From positions 1 to 50,853 of the forward strand of contig NZ_PXNP01000030.1 in assembly GCF_003007675.1 (NCBI RefSeq): a DNA stretch of 50,853 nt. Direction: 5' to 3'. The stretch is from Marinobacter fuscus (GTDB taxonomy: Bacteria; Pseudomonadota; Gammaproteobacteria; Pseudomonadales; Oleiphilaceae). The notes under the pieces are model-generated. The model searched no databases, had not been told where the DNA came from, and saw only the letters and a list, made by a program, of their open reading frames with translations. Each line of letters opens with the position of its first letter. The first letter of the stretch is position 1. Both the position numbers and the translations under genes were made by a program. This document shows positions 7,277 to 15,610 of the stretch, piece by piece.

Positions 7277-8005
7277 TTGGTAGGAATCCCCGGCAGGCCG
7301 GGCCGCAAGAAAAAACGCCGTAAAGCCAGCCGAAAAAAAACCTGGCGAACACGCGCCGCCTGGTATGGGCTGCCGCTGGCCGGTTTGCTGGTGGGTATCT
7401 GGGCCACCTTGCGCTTTAGCCTGCTGGCACCGGACCCGCCCGCCAACCCGGAAGATCTGTGCGAGATTTTCCGGGAACACCCGGCCTGGTATGACTACGC
7501 CCGGGATTCCCAGCGGCGCTGGGGCACACCGATTGCCACTCAGCTGGCGTTTGTCTACTACGAATCCTCGTTTCGCAGCCATGCCCGGCCACCCAGAACG
7601 CGGCTGTGGGGGCTGATCCCCTGGGTTCGGCCAACCACGGCCTTCGGTTATGCCCAGGCGCTGGACCCCGCCTGGGGTGAGTACCTGGCCGCTAATCAGG
7701 GTGACTGGTTAACCGTGCGCAGCGACATGAAACACGCGCTGGATTTTGTCGGTTGGTACAACCGGCTCAGTCACCAGCAACTGGGCATTCCGTATACCGC
7801 ACCCCGGGAGCTGTATCTGGCCTATCACGAAGGCAGAAGCGGTTATGCCCGCCGCTCCTTCGACCAGAAACCCCAGCTGACGACGCTGGCCAGCCGGGTT
7901 CGCAGCCGCGCTTTTCGCTATGACCATCAGCTAAAACGCTGCGAAGCCGAGTTCCAGTGCTGGCGCTGGTACCAGTTCTGGCCCTTCTGCTCCGCACCCT
8001 CCTGA
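7277..8005 (+). CDS. Transglycosylase-like (SLT-fold) membrane-anchored protein
   Basis: After a very basic N-terminus (RKKKRRKASRKK) there is one membrane segment (AAWYGLPLAGLLVGIWATL) and then a periplasmic domain. YYESSF followed by FGYAQALDPAWGEY resembles the GH23 lytic transglycosylase ES motif and its downstream GYxQ region, suggesting cleavage of peptidoglycan glycan strands. The start used is TTG at 7277, eight bases after AGGAG (242 residues). The longer frame from ATG 7205 gives a composition-poor leader and only 18 bases to the divergent gene. A related family of short lipoprotein-like transglycosylases occurs in gammaproteobacteria. Confidence 0.7.
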   Translation: MVGIPGRPGRKKKRRKASRKKTWRTRAAWYGLPLAGLLVGIWATLRFSLLAPDPPANPEDLCEIFREHPAWYDYARDSQRRWGTPIATQLAFVYYESSFRSHARPPRTRLWGLIPWVRPTTAFGYAQALDPAWGEYLAANQGDWLTVRSDMKHALDFVGWYNRLSHQQLGIPYTAPRELYLAYHEGRSGYARRSFDQKPQLTTLASRVRSRAFRYDHQLKRCEAEFQCWRWYQFWPFCSAPS

Positions 8006-8006
8006 A

Positions 8007-8906
8007 TCAGAGCGTGCCGGAAATCTCAATGGCAGATTCCAGAGCCTGCAAACGCTCCACCAGAAATTCCATGGCAATGCGCACCCGGGCCATTTGCTGG
8101 GTGTCCTGGTTTACGTGCAGCCAGAGGTCGACACTCTCGCCTTCCAGCGGATCAGACAGGCGCCTCAGTTCTTTGGCTGGCTCGCCAAGATAACAGGGCA
8201 ACACCGCCAGCCCGGCTCCGGCCCGTGCCAGGGCAACCATCGACTGCAGCGTGTTGCAGCGAATCACCGAGCTCACGTTCTTCAGGTGCTTGCGATACCA
8301 GCGGCCGGTGGCCAGGTGGCTGAACGACTCGTCCGGCAATATCCAGGTGCAGTCCTCCGGCTGGTTTTCTATGTCCATGTTGCGATTGCGACGACAATAA
8401 CTGGCAGCACCGTAGACCGCCGATTCAACCGCCGCAATGCGTTCGCCTTCCAGCGTCGCCTGGGGCTTGTTTTCCGGCCGCAGGGTCAGGTCGGCTTCCC
8501 GGTGCGTGAGGTTGGTTACGTCGTTGTCGGTGAGCACTTCCAGCTCAATATCCGGATAGGCTCGGGACATTTCCACCAGGATTGGGCTCAGCAGCTCGTT
8601 CATCATCACATCTTCGGCGGCCACCCGGACTTTTCCCACCGGCGCGGAATCCTCGCCCACCAGTTTGCGCTCCAGATTTTCCATATCGGTGGCCAGCCTT
8701 TCGGCCGCACGAAACGCCAGCTCACCCACCGGGGTCAGCTGTAAACCGTTCTGGTTTCGTTCAAAGAATTGTACGCCGAGGGCCTCTTCCATCTGGTCGA
8801 GACGCCGCAGCACGGTGGTTTGGTGAACACCCAGAATGTCACCGCCCTTGGCAAAGGTGCCACCTATTGCAAGGGCCCTGATGTATCGAAGATAATCCCA
8901 GTCCAT
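8007..8906 (-). CDS. LysR-family transcriptional regulator
   Basis: The N-terminal winged helix-turn-helix (about residues 3-60) is unusual in starting MDWDYLRYI and in carrying HQTTVLRRLDQMEEALGVQFF where most LysR proteins have a QSALS-type recognition helix. This matches a sub-branch of LysR regulators. A substrate-binding domain follows. ATG at 8906 is preferred over GTG at 8912; no strong ribosome-binding site is visible for either. It ends two bases from the convergent transglycosylase-like gene. The target genes are not apparent, and the neighbour on the 5' side is a small unknown protein in the opposite direction. Confidence 0.88.
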   Translation of the reverse strand: MDWDYLRYIRALAIGGTFAKGGDILGVHQTTVLRRLDQMEEALGVQFFERNQNGLQLTPVGELAFRAAERLATDMENLERKLVGEDSAPVGKVRVAAEDVMMNELLSPILVEMSRAYPDIELEVLTDNDVTNLTHREADLTLRPENKPQATLEGERIAAVESAVYGAASYCRRNRNMDIENQPEDCTWILPDESFSHLATGRWYRKHLKNVSSVIRCNTLQSMVALARAGAGLAVLPCYLGEPAKELRRLSDPLEGESVDLWLHVNQDTQQMARVRIAMEFLVERLQALESAIEISGTL

Positions 8907-9038
8907 AGTCACTGCATTTTTGCAACGAGGGTAGGGATTTTAACGTATTCAAACTGCAAAATAGAATCCTTAGAATCGTGAGTAAATTAACGTTAGATCG
9001 CTATTCATTCAGCCGTAAAGAAAGGAGGAAAGGGCGCT

Positions 9039-9233
9039 ATGAATCAAGAACATATCGCAACCGTTAACCCGCTGCCGTCGACCATCCTCCACAACAGTGC
9101 TGAGGTGCGGCGCCAGTATACCCGTGCCGCTGCGAAACAGGCGATGCAATTTTTCCGCCGCAAGGTTCGTATCTTCAATCGCAAGGCTGCGGTTGTGGCA
9201 CAGGAAATCCCGCAGGTTCAGGGCGGCCACTGA
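9039..9233 (+). CDS. Small basic conserved protein of unknown function
   Basis: A 64-residue frame follows an excellent ribosome-binding site (AAAGGAGG, 9 bases before the ATG). It is rich in Arg, Lys and Ala in its middle (RRQYTRAAAKQAMQFFRRK), suggesting an amphipathic helix. It has no signal peptide or known motif that I recognise. It is followed by a convincing terminator, which supports a real, separately transcribed gene. It stands divergent from the LysR gene. Confidence 0.65.
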   Translation: MNQEHIATVNPLPSTILHNSAEVRRQYTRAAAKQAMQFFRRKVRIFNRKAAVVAQEIPQVQGGH

Positions 9234-9265
9234 TTCAGGTAACCCGTTGACCAGCATGTATAAGC

Positions 9266-9305
9266 AAAAGCGCCGGCGTAAAAACACGTCGGCGTTTTTG
9301 TTTGT
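9266..9305 (+). terminator. Rho-independent terminator after the small basic protein
   Basis: GCGCCGGCG and CGTCGGCGT form a hairpin around TAAAAACA, followed by TTTTTGTTTG. Confidence 0.8.
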
Positions 9306-9379
9306 TTCGTGACATCTATCAAGTGTGGTCTACAGTGGAAGAGAACGCGTAACGTTACTCATCACCTGTGGAGGTTGTT

Positions 9380-9487
9380 ATGAAACTATCGTCGCGCTCT
9401 GCCCTTCTAATTCCCGCCTGGTCTCTGATTCTGGTTGGCTCCGGTGTGTTCTTCTACAGCGCCTGGCTGGGCCACCTGGGAAGCTAA
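9380..9487 (+). CDS. Very small single-pass membrane protein (35 aa)
   Basis: GGAGG lies six bases before the ATG. The product begins MKLSSRSALLIPAW and has one hydrophobic segment (IPAWSLILVGSGVFFYSAWL), ending GHLGS. It is too short for usual gene callers. The strong ribosome-binding site, charge distribution and clean membrane segment support it. Function unknown; it converges on the Lrp-family gene. Confidence 0.6.
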   Translation: MKLSSRSALLIPAWSLILVGSGVFFYSAWLGHLGS

Positions 9488-9495
9488 CCTTACCC

Positions 9496-9924
9496 TCATC
9501 GTTTAAAGCGGGTTTCGAGCACCACCGCCGAGTTGGTGCGCTCAACGCCTTGCAGGTTGCCGATTGTGTCCAGCACCCGGTTCAGCTCTTCCAAAGCCCC
9601 GGCCTGGACAATGGCAATCAGATCGTATTCACCGCTGACCGCGTACAGCTGTGCTACCTGATTTATGCGCTCCAGTTCCGTGAGCGTTCTGGCGGTCAGT
9701 TTCTGATGAACTTTGATCGAGACGTGCGCTTCTACCTGATCTTCCAGGTAGCTCTGCCCAAGAATGACCGAGTAGCCCCGAATAATGCCAGCCTGCTCCA
9801 GCCGGGTGATACGGTTTTGCACCGTTGTGCGTGACAAATGCAGGGTTTTCGCCAACTCGGTTACGCTGGTGCGGGCATTGCGACGAAGCAACGCCAGCAA
9901 CTTCTGATCTCTGTTTTCTGTCAT
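9496..9924 (-). CDS. Lrp/AsnC-family transcriptional regulator
   Basis: This 142-residue protein has an N-terminal helix-turn-helix (QKLLALLRRNARTSVTELAKTLHLSRTTVQNRI) and a C-terminal RAM/AsnC ligand domain (VSGEYDLIAIVQAG, LEELNRVLDTIGNLQGVERTNS). Such proteins sense amino acids and form higher oligomers. The start MTENRDQ at 9924 fits family length; the open frame extends much further upstream without support. It is divergent from astA across 115 bp, the usual arrangement for a regulator of the neighbouring amino-acid catabolic genes. Confidence 0.9.
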   Translation of the reverse strand: MTENRDQKLLALLRRNARTSVTELAKTLHLSRTTVQNRITRLEQAGIIRGYSVILGQSYLEDQVEAHVSIKVHQKLTARTLTELERINQVAQLYAVSGEYDLIAIVQAGALEELNRVLDTIGNLQGVERTNSAVVLETRFKR

Positions 9925-10039
9925 TTTGCACATCCAAATAGACAATCTGAATAAAGCGTAGAACAGATCGTTCATTTTGACGCTGCTTTTTAACACCCGG
10001 CGCCCACATACTGGGCAAAAACAAGGATGAGGTGCCGCC
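9925..10039. promoter_or_regulatory. Divergent control region between the Lrp-type gene and astA
   Basis: This 115-bp AT-richer interval must hold promoters in both directions. The segment around 9930-9990 has AT-rich degenerate dyads of the kind bound by Lrp/AsnC proteins, but no single operator can be assigned with confidence. AAGGATGAGG precedes the astA ATG. Confidence 0.4.
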
Positions 10040-11152
10040 ATGATCATTCGCCCGGTGCAACACAGTGATTTGCCTGCACTGTTCCAGATTGCCCAGGAGT
10101 CCGGCCCCGGGTTCACGTCGTTGATGCCGGATAAGCTCGCACTGGCCGCCAGAATTGAAATGTCTGTTCGAAGTTTTCGAACCGAAACACCCGGCACGAC
10201 CGAGCAACGCTACCTGTTTGTACTGGAAGAGCCCGGCACCGGAGCCATTATGGGCACCACCGGCATTGTAGCTGGCGCTGGCCTGGAGAAGCCTCTGCAC
10301 CACTTCCGCCACAGCACTCTGGTGCAACATGCCCGAACACTCGGGTTGCGGCACTCAACCGACACTCTCACCCGCAGCCACCATTACCGGAACTGCACGG
10401 AACTTTGCTCGCTGTTCCTGCGCCCGGCATTTCGCAAAGCAAACGCAGGCAAACTGCTATCGAAGGTACGCTTTGCTTTTATCGCCCAGCATCCGGGGCG
10501 CTTTCCCGGGCAAGCCATCGCCCAGATGCGCGGCTTCACTCTGCCCGATGGACGCTCCCCCTTCTGGGACTGGATGCAGCAACATTTTGTGAAGCTGAGC
10601 TTCGATGAGGTGAGCCACCTGGCGGGCAGCGGCGAACTCTCCGCCATCGAAGCCCTGATGCCCCGCCATCCGCTGTATACCCACCTGATGGACAATGCTG
10701 CACGATCAGCCATTGGCCAGGTGCACCCGCAAACCCGACCGGCACTGGCCATGCTGGAGGCCGAGGGCTTTCGTCATCGGGGGCTGGTCGACCTGATCGA
10801 CGCCGGGCCCACGGTGGAGTGCCCCACAAACCGGATTGCCAGCGTTCGTGATTCCAGGGTGGTGGCGGCACGGATTCTTAACCTGGCTGGCCGGGCTCCG
10901 GCCGATGGCCCTGAAACCATCCCGTTGCTGGTAGCCAATGATCACCGGGAGCATTTTCGGGCGACGGTGATCAACCACCAGCCAAAGGCCGCGCCTTGCG
11001 GGGAAATTCAGCTAACCTCAGAACAGGCAGCCGCACTGCAGGTAACCACCGGAACAAAACTTCGCATACTGCCTCTGGCCCGTAGCAACAAACGAATTGA
11101 GCGGCCGGGCCAGCCGGAACTGATGGAGCCACACTATGCACAATCATCCTGA
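10040..11152 (+). CDS. astA: Arginine/ornithine N-succinyltransferase, AstA-type
   Basis: This 370-residue protein matches the AstA family, which moves a succinyl group from succinyl-CoA to the alpha-amino group of arginine (or ornithine) in the AST catabolic pathway. Recognisable features are the N-terminal MIIRPVQHSDLPAL, EMSVRSF, the CTELCSLFLRP segment, AQMRGFTLPDGRSPFWDW, and the DLIDAGPTVEC block near residue 250. The other ast genes are absent here. Instead astA overlaps a DUF1338 gene by 17 bp and is divergent from an Lrp-type regulator, suggesting a two-gene amino-acid catabolic operon under local control. Confidence 0.9.
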   Translation: MIIRPVQHSDLPALFQIAQESGPGFTSLMPDKLALAARIEMSVRSFRTETPGTTEQRYLFVLEEPGTGAIMGTTGIVAGAGLEKPLHHFRHSTLVQHARTLGLRHSTDTLTRSHHYRNCTELCSLFLRPAFRKANAGKLLSKVRFAFIAQHPGRFPGQAIAQMRGFTLPDGRSPFWDWMQQHFVKLSFDEVSHLAGSGELSAIEALMPRHPLYTHLMDNAARSAIGQVHPQTRPALAMLEAEGFRHRGLVDLIDAGPTVECPTNRIASVRDSRVVAARILNLAGRAPADGPETIPLLVANDHREHFRATVINHQPKAAPCGEIQLTSEQAAALQVTTGTKLRILPLARSNKRIERPGQPELMEPHYAQSS

Positions 11153-11939
11153 CGCCCTGTTCGACGCACTCTGGCAGGATTACCGCAGGGTTACGCCGTC
11201 GGCCGACCGCATCCATGCGCTGTTGGCAGAACGCGAATCAACCCCGGTGATGAATGACCATATTGCCCTGCGCACGTTCAATCTGGCCCCGGTGGGGCTG
11301 GAGGCTCTGGCAGCGCATTTTCTTCATCTGGGTTATCGACAGGGTGGCGAGTACCATTTCGAAGCAAAAAAACTCTACGCCCGGCACTACGAACACCCTG
11401 ACCCTGCCATGCCCAAGGCGTTTATTTCTGAATTGCTGACCGAACAGTGTTCACCGGCCCTGCAAACCATCGTTCAGAATCTGGTTGCTCAAGTCTCACC
11501 CCAGGCACCGGAGGCGGATAATTTTCTGTATTCCGGCCGCCACTGGGCCCTGGATTACGCCACCTATCAGCAGTTGTTGCAGGAGAGCGAATACGCAGGC
11601 TGGCTGGCCGCCTGGGGCTATCGGGCCAATCATTTCACCGTCAGCATCAACCAGCTTGCATCTGTGGATTCGGTGGCCGAAATCAACAGCCTCCTGAAAG
11701 AGAACGGCTTTACCATTAACCGTGCCGGAGGCGAGATAAAAGGATCACCGCAGGAGTATCTGGAACAGTCATCCACCATGGCAGACCGGGTGATGGCCCG
11801 TTTCAGCGATCAGCAGGCGGTGATTCCGAGCTGCTTTTATGAGTTCGCCAAACGTTACCCCATGGCTAACGGCCAACTGTATCCGGGCTTTGTGGCCGCC
11901 TCTGCTGATCGTATTTTTGAAAGCACCAACGCCCAGTGA
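11136..11939 (+). CDS. DUF1338-family protein (2-oxoadipate dioxygenase/decarboxylase-like)
   Basis: This 267-residue protein belongs to the DUF1338 family, whose characterised member HglS is an iron-dependent oxygenase that converts 2-oxoadipate to 2-hydroxyglutarate in lysine catabolism. Visible family features are NDHIALRTFNL, with a likely metal-binding His, and GGEYHFEAKKLYARHYEHPD. It is much shorter than HglS (about 460 residues), so it belongs to the short class and its substrate may differ. It overlaps astA, so the two are almost certainly co-translated. A link to arginine or lysine breakdown is an inference from context. Confidence 0.8.
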   Translation: MHNHPDALFDALWQDYRRVTPSADRIHALLAERESTPVMNDHIALRTFNLAPVGLEALAAHFLHLGYRQGGEYHFEAKKLYARHYEHPDPAMPKAFISELLTEQCSPALQTIVQNLVAQVSPQAPEADNFLYSGRHWALDYATYQQLLQESEYAGWLAAWGYRANHFTVSINQLASVDSVAEINSLLKENGFTINRAGGEIKGSPQEYLEQSSTMADRVMARFSDQQAVIPSCFYEFAKRYPMANGQLYPGFVAASADRIFESTNAQ

Positions 11940-11943
11940 GCGT

Positions 11944-11978
11944 CAGGAGTCTGAGCTGCAAAAAGCTGCAGACTCCTA
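11944..11978. terminator. Hairpin between convergent DUF1338 and AbiTii-like genes
   Basis: AGGAGTCTG pairs with CAGACTCCT around a short GCTGC-rich loop. There is no clear T tract, so it may be a bidirectional or factor-aided terminator. Confidence 0.5.
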
Positions 11979-12641
11979 GCCCGCTCGCCGGAACATTCGT
12001 TCCAGAAATCCCCGCTCCTTCACATCCGGAACCGGCAGCTCATCCACCTGATCCAGGGCTGCACGCCAGAATGCTTCGGGCGTGTCCAGGTGGGCCACGG
12101 ACTGCCGCTCCTCGGGGCTGTAGTGGTTGTGCTCGCCGGTAAGCCCTGCCTGCAACAGCGCCTGAGCCCAAAGCAAAAGCGATCCTCGCACGGTTCTCAG
12201 CAGCTTCGAATACACATCTCGGCTCAGGTTTATCGCCAACTCGGCGCTGAGGTTAATCTGCTGTTGCAGGATGGCCATGTCGTCCGGCCCCAGCAAAATC
12301 CGGTTGCCGTTGCCTTTTTTGCAGTTCAGGCAAACCTGTTCCAGTACCTTGATGCCATCGCCCAGATCCCGCTGGGCGTAATCAGTGGTCTGCTGGTCGT
12401 TCACCGGTGCCGGTATCCAGCCGTATTGAGGTGACTTGGCAACAATGTGCCCGGGCAGATTCCGGCGGTATGGCGGTGCTTTGAGTGGGTCGGCATAACC
12501 ATCAAATTCTTCCCGCAGCCAGGCGGCCATTTTGCGATGCCGTAACATAGTGGCCAGGGTAATGGCAGATGGAATCAGCTCCGTCAGCAGTTCATCGGCG
12601 CTATGGCTGCGTTCCTGAAAGTGTTCTACAGATGTCGACAT
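11976..12641 (-). CDS. AbiTii-domain-like protein
   Basis: At 221 residues, the N-terminal 80 resemble the AbiTii domain found in abortive-infection and other defence proteins: a helix with LATMLRHRKMAAWLREEFDGY followed by PPYRRN. The remainder is mostly helical and has two closely spaced cysteines (CLNCKKGNG) near residue 105. The ATG at 12641 is preceded by TTGGAG at good spacing. No toxin, nuclease or TIR domain accompanies it, and its neighbours are not defence genes, so a defence role is only suggested by the domain. Function otherwise unknown. Confidence 0.6.
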   Translation of the reverse strand: MSTSVEHFQERSHSADELLTELIPSAITLATMLRHRKMAAWLREEFDGYADPLKAPPYRRNLPGHIVAKSPQYGWIPAPVNDQQTTDYAQRDLGDGIKVLEQVCLNCKKGNGNRILLGPDDMAILQQQINLSAELAINLSRDVYSKLLRTVRGSLLLWAQALLQAGLTGEHNHYSPEERQSVAHLDTPEAFWRAALDQVDELPVPDVKERGFLERMFRRAG

Positions 12642-12816
12642 GCTTTTCTCCAAGGGGCCTGAACAGGCGACCCCTGTCCTTTTTGTTGTTGTTTGGTTCT
12701 CCTGAGCCAGAATCAGGAGTAGTCTGTGATTGAAAAGTAGTCAGATATTCCGACTCATACTGTTGTAGAAAGGTTATGCCTTTGTTACCGCAGGTAAGTA
12801 TCAAGAGGGCCATGGC

Positions 12817-13146
12817 ATGACTACCGGCAAGGCGTCCTTTGAGGCCCGGCGAAATCTGGATGCGGCCGGTTTTACCCAGGTACATGTTATTTGCGGCGAC
12901 GGCACCCTCGGGTGGCCAGACGCCGCCCCCTTTGATGGCATCTGTGTGGCCGCAGGGGCACCGATAGTGCCAGAAAGCCTCAAGCAACAGTTAGCGATAG
13001 GAGGCCAGCTGGTCATTCCTGTGGGCTCCGAGCACGGAGTGCAAACCCTTACATGCCTCACCCGGCTGTCCGACGCCGACTATGAACAGGCAAACCTGGG
13101 AGATGTCCGCTTTGTTCCTCTGTTCGGTGAAGTGGGGTGGGCCTAG
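12817..13146 (+). pseudogene. C-terminal remnant of protein-L-isoaspartate O-methyltransferase
   Basis: The 109-residue frame matches only the C-terminal half of Pcm: RRNLDAAGF, ICGDGTLGWPDAAPFDGI, CVAAGAPIVPESLKQQL, GGQLVIPVG, VRFVPLFGEVGWA. The N-terminal half, including the first SAM-binding motif, is missing; an in-frame stop lies at 12766 and no recognisable Pcm sequence lies upstream. An intact enzyme is around 205-220 residues. It is most likely a dead gene fragment. No good ribosome-binding site precedes the ATG. Confidence 0.75.
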
Positions 13147-13280
13147 TGTTCCGGCAACGCCGTTCTCATGCACGAACGTGAAGGCAAAATTAAAGTACTT
13201 CCACAAAATGGTTGAAAAATTGCGCATTCAGCCCAGCTGTGCCAGCGTTATAAGACCATTCCTTAGAAGAGGACAAAAGC

Positions 13281-13457
13281 ATGCTTTATTGGGCCGTTGT
13301 TTGTCTGGTCATCGCCATTGTCGCTGGCATCCTGGGTTTCGGGGGCATTGCCGGAACCGCCGCAGGCTTCGCCAAAATACTGTTTTTCATCTTTCTGGTA
13401 TTGCTGGTGGTTTCTCTGGTGTTCAATACCCTGAAAGGCCGGGGCCCCAAGCTCTAA
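13281..13457 (+). CDS. DUF1328 (YtjA-like) small membrane protein
   Basis: This 58-residue protein has two membrane segments and the family pattern: [25 protein letters not shown], then a hydrophobic helix ending [12 protein letters not shown]. The length is exact for the family. GAGGAC lies upstream of the ATG. Related proteins are often linked to envelope stress, but no role is proven. It converges on the DMT exporter gene five bases away. Confidence 0.88.
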   Translation: MLYWAVVCLVIAIVAGILGFGGIAGTAAGFAKILFFIFLVLLVVSLVFNTLKGRGPKL

Positions 13458-13462
13458 ACAGT

Positions 13463-14359
13463 TCAGGTTTTCGCTGGCCGTGGCCCCTGCATAACCACCA
13501 GGGCCACGCCGGTAACGGCCACCACTCCCCCCGCCATGGCCAGTACGCCAAGTCGTTCATCAAACAGAATAAACGCTTCCAGTGCGGTGACCGGGGGCAC
13601 CAGATAGAACAGGCTGGCCACCTGGGAGGCCGCGCCCCGGCGGATCAGCCACATCAGAATCAGAATCGCACTGATGGATAGCCCGAACACCAGCCACCCC
13701 AGTGCCAGAGTAAATTGAAGTGTCCATTGCACCTCGCGGGTTTCCAGCAAAAAGGCACCCAGGGCAAAGAAAGCCGCCGCCGCCAGATACTGGATCATGG
13801 TACCGGCAATCAGATCGACGCCGGTGCCAAAGCGCTTCTGGTATACCGTACCCAGCGAAATACCGATCAGCGCCAACACCGCCCAGAGCAGAGTGATCGG
13901 CGGCAGGCTTAATCCACTCTGGCCCTCGCCCAGCTTTTCGAGCAACACCAGCGCCACGCCCACCAGGCCCATCACCAGCCCCAGCCACTGCCGGGTCGTC
14001 ACCGACTCCCGCAGCACCAGCACCGCAGCCAGCGCCGTTACCAGTGGCTGCAAACCTACAATCAACGACACCAAGCCCGACGGCATGCCCTGGTCGATAG
14101 AGTAAAAAACGCCACCCAGATAAGCCCCCTGTACCAGCAGTCCGGTGACCACCAGGTGCCCGGCACCGCGCCAGCCGGGCCAACGGGTTTTCATCACCAC
14201 CGCCAATACCGCCAACGGAATTAAGGTCAGTAGCATGCGCATCAGCAAAATGGTGAAGGGTTCGGCGTAGGGCAGCCCGAACTTGGCGCCGATAAATCCT
14301 GTGCTCCATAGCCAGACAAACAGCGCGGGAACAAAAAACGAATAGAAAAGCGGTGGCAT
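13463..14359 (-). CDS. EamA/DMT-superfamily transporter
   Basis: The product is a roughly 298-residue integral membrane protein with about ten hydrophobic helices and two EamA repeats, typical of drug/metabolite exporters. Hallmarks are FVWLWSTGFIGAKFG at the start of repeat one and VYQKRFG after repeat two begins, with a closing GGVVAVTGVALVV. The ATG at 14359 (MPPLFYSF) is preferred over an upstream in-frame ATG at 14389 because it begins directly with the first helix. The substrate cannot be told. Confidence 0.85.
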   Translation of the reverse strand: MPPLFYSFFVPALFVWLWSTGFIGAKFGLPYAEPFTILLMRMLLTLIPLAVLAVVMKTRWPGWRGAGHLVVTGLLVQGAYLGGVFYSIDQGMPSGLVSLIVGLQPLVTALAAVLVLRESVTTRQWLGLVMGLVGVALVLLEKLGEGQSGLSLPPITLLWAVLALIGISLGTVYQKRFGTGVDLIAGTMIQYLAAAAFFALGAFLLETREVQWTLQFTLALGWLVFGLSISAILILMWLIRRGAASQVASLFYLVPPVTALEAFILFDERLGVLAMAGGVVAVTGVALVVMQGPRPAKT

Positions 14360-14451
14360 GGTTATGGCTCGATCCAGAGCTAAAACCATCGACTATACCG
14401 GCTCTGCGTGGCCGGGGACAGAGCCCCGGCCCGAGCCGCTAATGCGGGTAG

Positions 14452-14688
14452 TTATTCTGCCAGCATGGACTGCAGTTTTTGGGTCAGCTCCACAGCCTCA
14501 CACCCCATCGGAGTCAGGTAACCACCATCCTTCTGACTGGTAAAGCCGCGCACAAACAAGGCTTCTGCGGCTTTGACGGTTTCCGGGGAAGCGCTGTGAC
14601 TGTGTACTTTGATGCCTTCCTGAGTGGATGTGGATGGAAACTGCAGTAACAGGTTCAGTTCGGCAATGTTGTCTGTTGAAAATGGCAT
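14452..14688 (-). CDS. TIGR02647-family small protein
   Basis: This 78-residue protein fits the TIGR02647 family seen in Pseudomonas and relatives: MPFSTDNIAELNLLLQF, then STQEGIKVHSHSASPETVKAAEALFVRGFTSQ split across a short linker, then DGGYLTPMGCEAVE. The helical arrangement resembles a small winged helix, so DNA binding is possible but unproven. GGAGT stands just upstream of the ATG. Confidence 0.85.
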   Translation of the reverse strand: MPFSTDNIAELNLLLQFPSTSTQEGIKVHSHSASPETVKAAEALFVRGFTSQKDGGYLTPMGCEAVELTQKLQSMLAE

Positions 14689-14902
14689 AGAGTACTCCGG
14701 GCTGAATAGGCATTATCACGGTTTCTAATCTCTCTGCAGTGTAGCCCAACCGGGTTCCGATAGCGCCCCCTGATTGCCGCAACCGACAATAACTGCAACA
14801 ACAAACCGTATCATCCAGGCACCAAAAGGCTACAATTCCGGGTATATTCACCGGCCAGATACAGGTACATTTATCCTCGGAATGCTTTACACCAGACCCG
14901 CC

Positions 14903-15610
14903 ATGAAAAAATCCAGCATCAACCGGTTGCTCACTGCCCTTGGCGCCAGCTTTGTGCTGACGCTGTCCTGCACCGTGTTCGCCGACAGCATTCAGCGCAT
15001 TGTGCACCCGGATGGCCGGGTGGAGTTCACCAATGTGAAAAGTAAAAGCCAGCCCCGGGCCTCCAGCAAAAGCGAAACCGTTTACCGCTATACCGACGAG
15101 CACGGCGTGGTCGCCTACAGCAGCGAGCAGCCAAACGGCGCCGAATTCGACGTTATCAGCTTCCATTGTTACGCCTGTAACCCCGATTCCACCGTCGACT
15201 GGCACCGCACGCCCTTGTTCCTGAGCCCGTATCAGAGCGAAATTCGTACCGCCGCCCGGGAGTTCAATGTAGACCCTGCCCTGGTGCGTGCTGTTATCCA
15301 TGCCGAATCGGCGTTCAACCCCAAGGCTGTTTCTCCGGTGGGCGCCCAGGGCCTGATGCAACTGATGCCGGGCACCGCTAAAGAATTGGGGGTGCGAAAC
15401 CCGCTGGTGGCCAATGAGAATATCCGTGGCGGTGTGGACTATCTGGCCCGGATGCTGAAGCGCTTCGACGGAGATACCCGGCTGGCAACCGCCGCCTACA
15501 ACGCAGGCCCGGGCGCTGTCGGGCGCTACAAAGGCATTCCGCCCTATGCGGAAACCAAGGCCTACGTAGAACGGGTGGGCATCCTGCATCAGCGTTACGC
15601 CGCCAACTGA
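14903..15610 (+). CDS. Periplasmic lytic transglycosylase with N-terminal DUF4124-like repeats
   Basis: The 235-residue precursor has a signal peptide ([10 protein letters not shown]...TVFA-DS), then two DUF4124-like segments ([16 protein letters not shown] and [17 protein letters not shown]), then a GH23 SLT domain. Catalytic and structural motifs are [20 protein letters not shown] (catalytic Glu in AES), [10 protein letters not shown] and [10 protein letters not shown]. It should cleave murein to 1,6-anhydro products. The MKKSS start at 14903 is chosen since the longer frame from 14774 adds a non-signal leader. Its stop overlaps the start of the next gene. Confidence 0.93.
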   Translation: MKKSSINRLLTALGASFVLTLSCTVFADSIQRIVHPDGRVEFTNVKSKSQPRASSKSETVYRYTDEHGVVAYSSEQPNGAEFDVISFHCYACNPDSTVDWHRTPLFLSPYQSEIRTAAREFNVDPALVRAVIHAESAFNPKAVSPVGAQGLMQLMPGTAKELGVRNPLVANENIRGGVDYLARMLKRFDGDTRLATAAYNAGPGAVGRYKGIPPYAETKAYVERVGILHQRYAAN

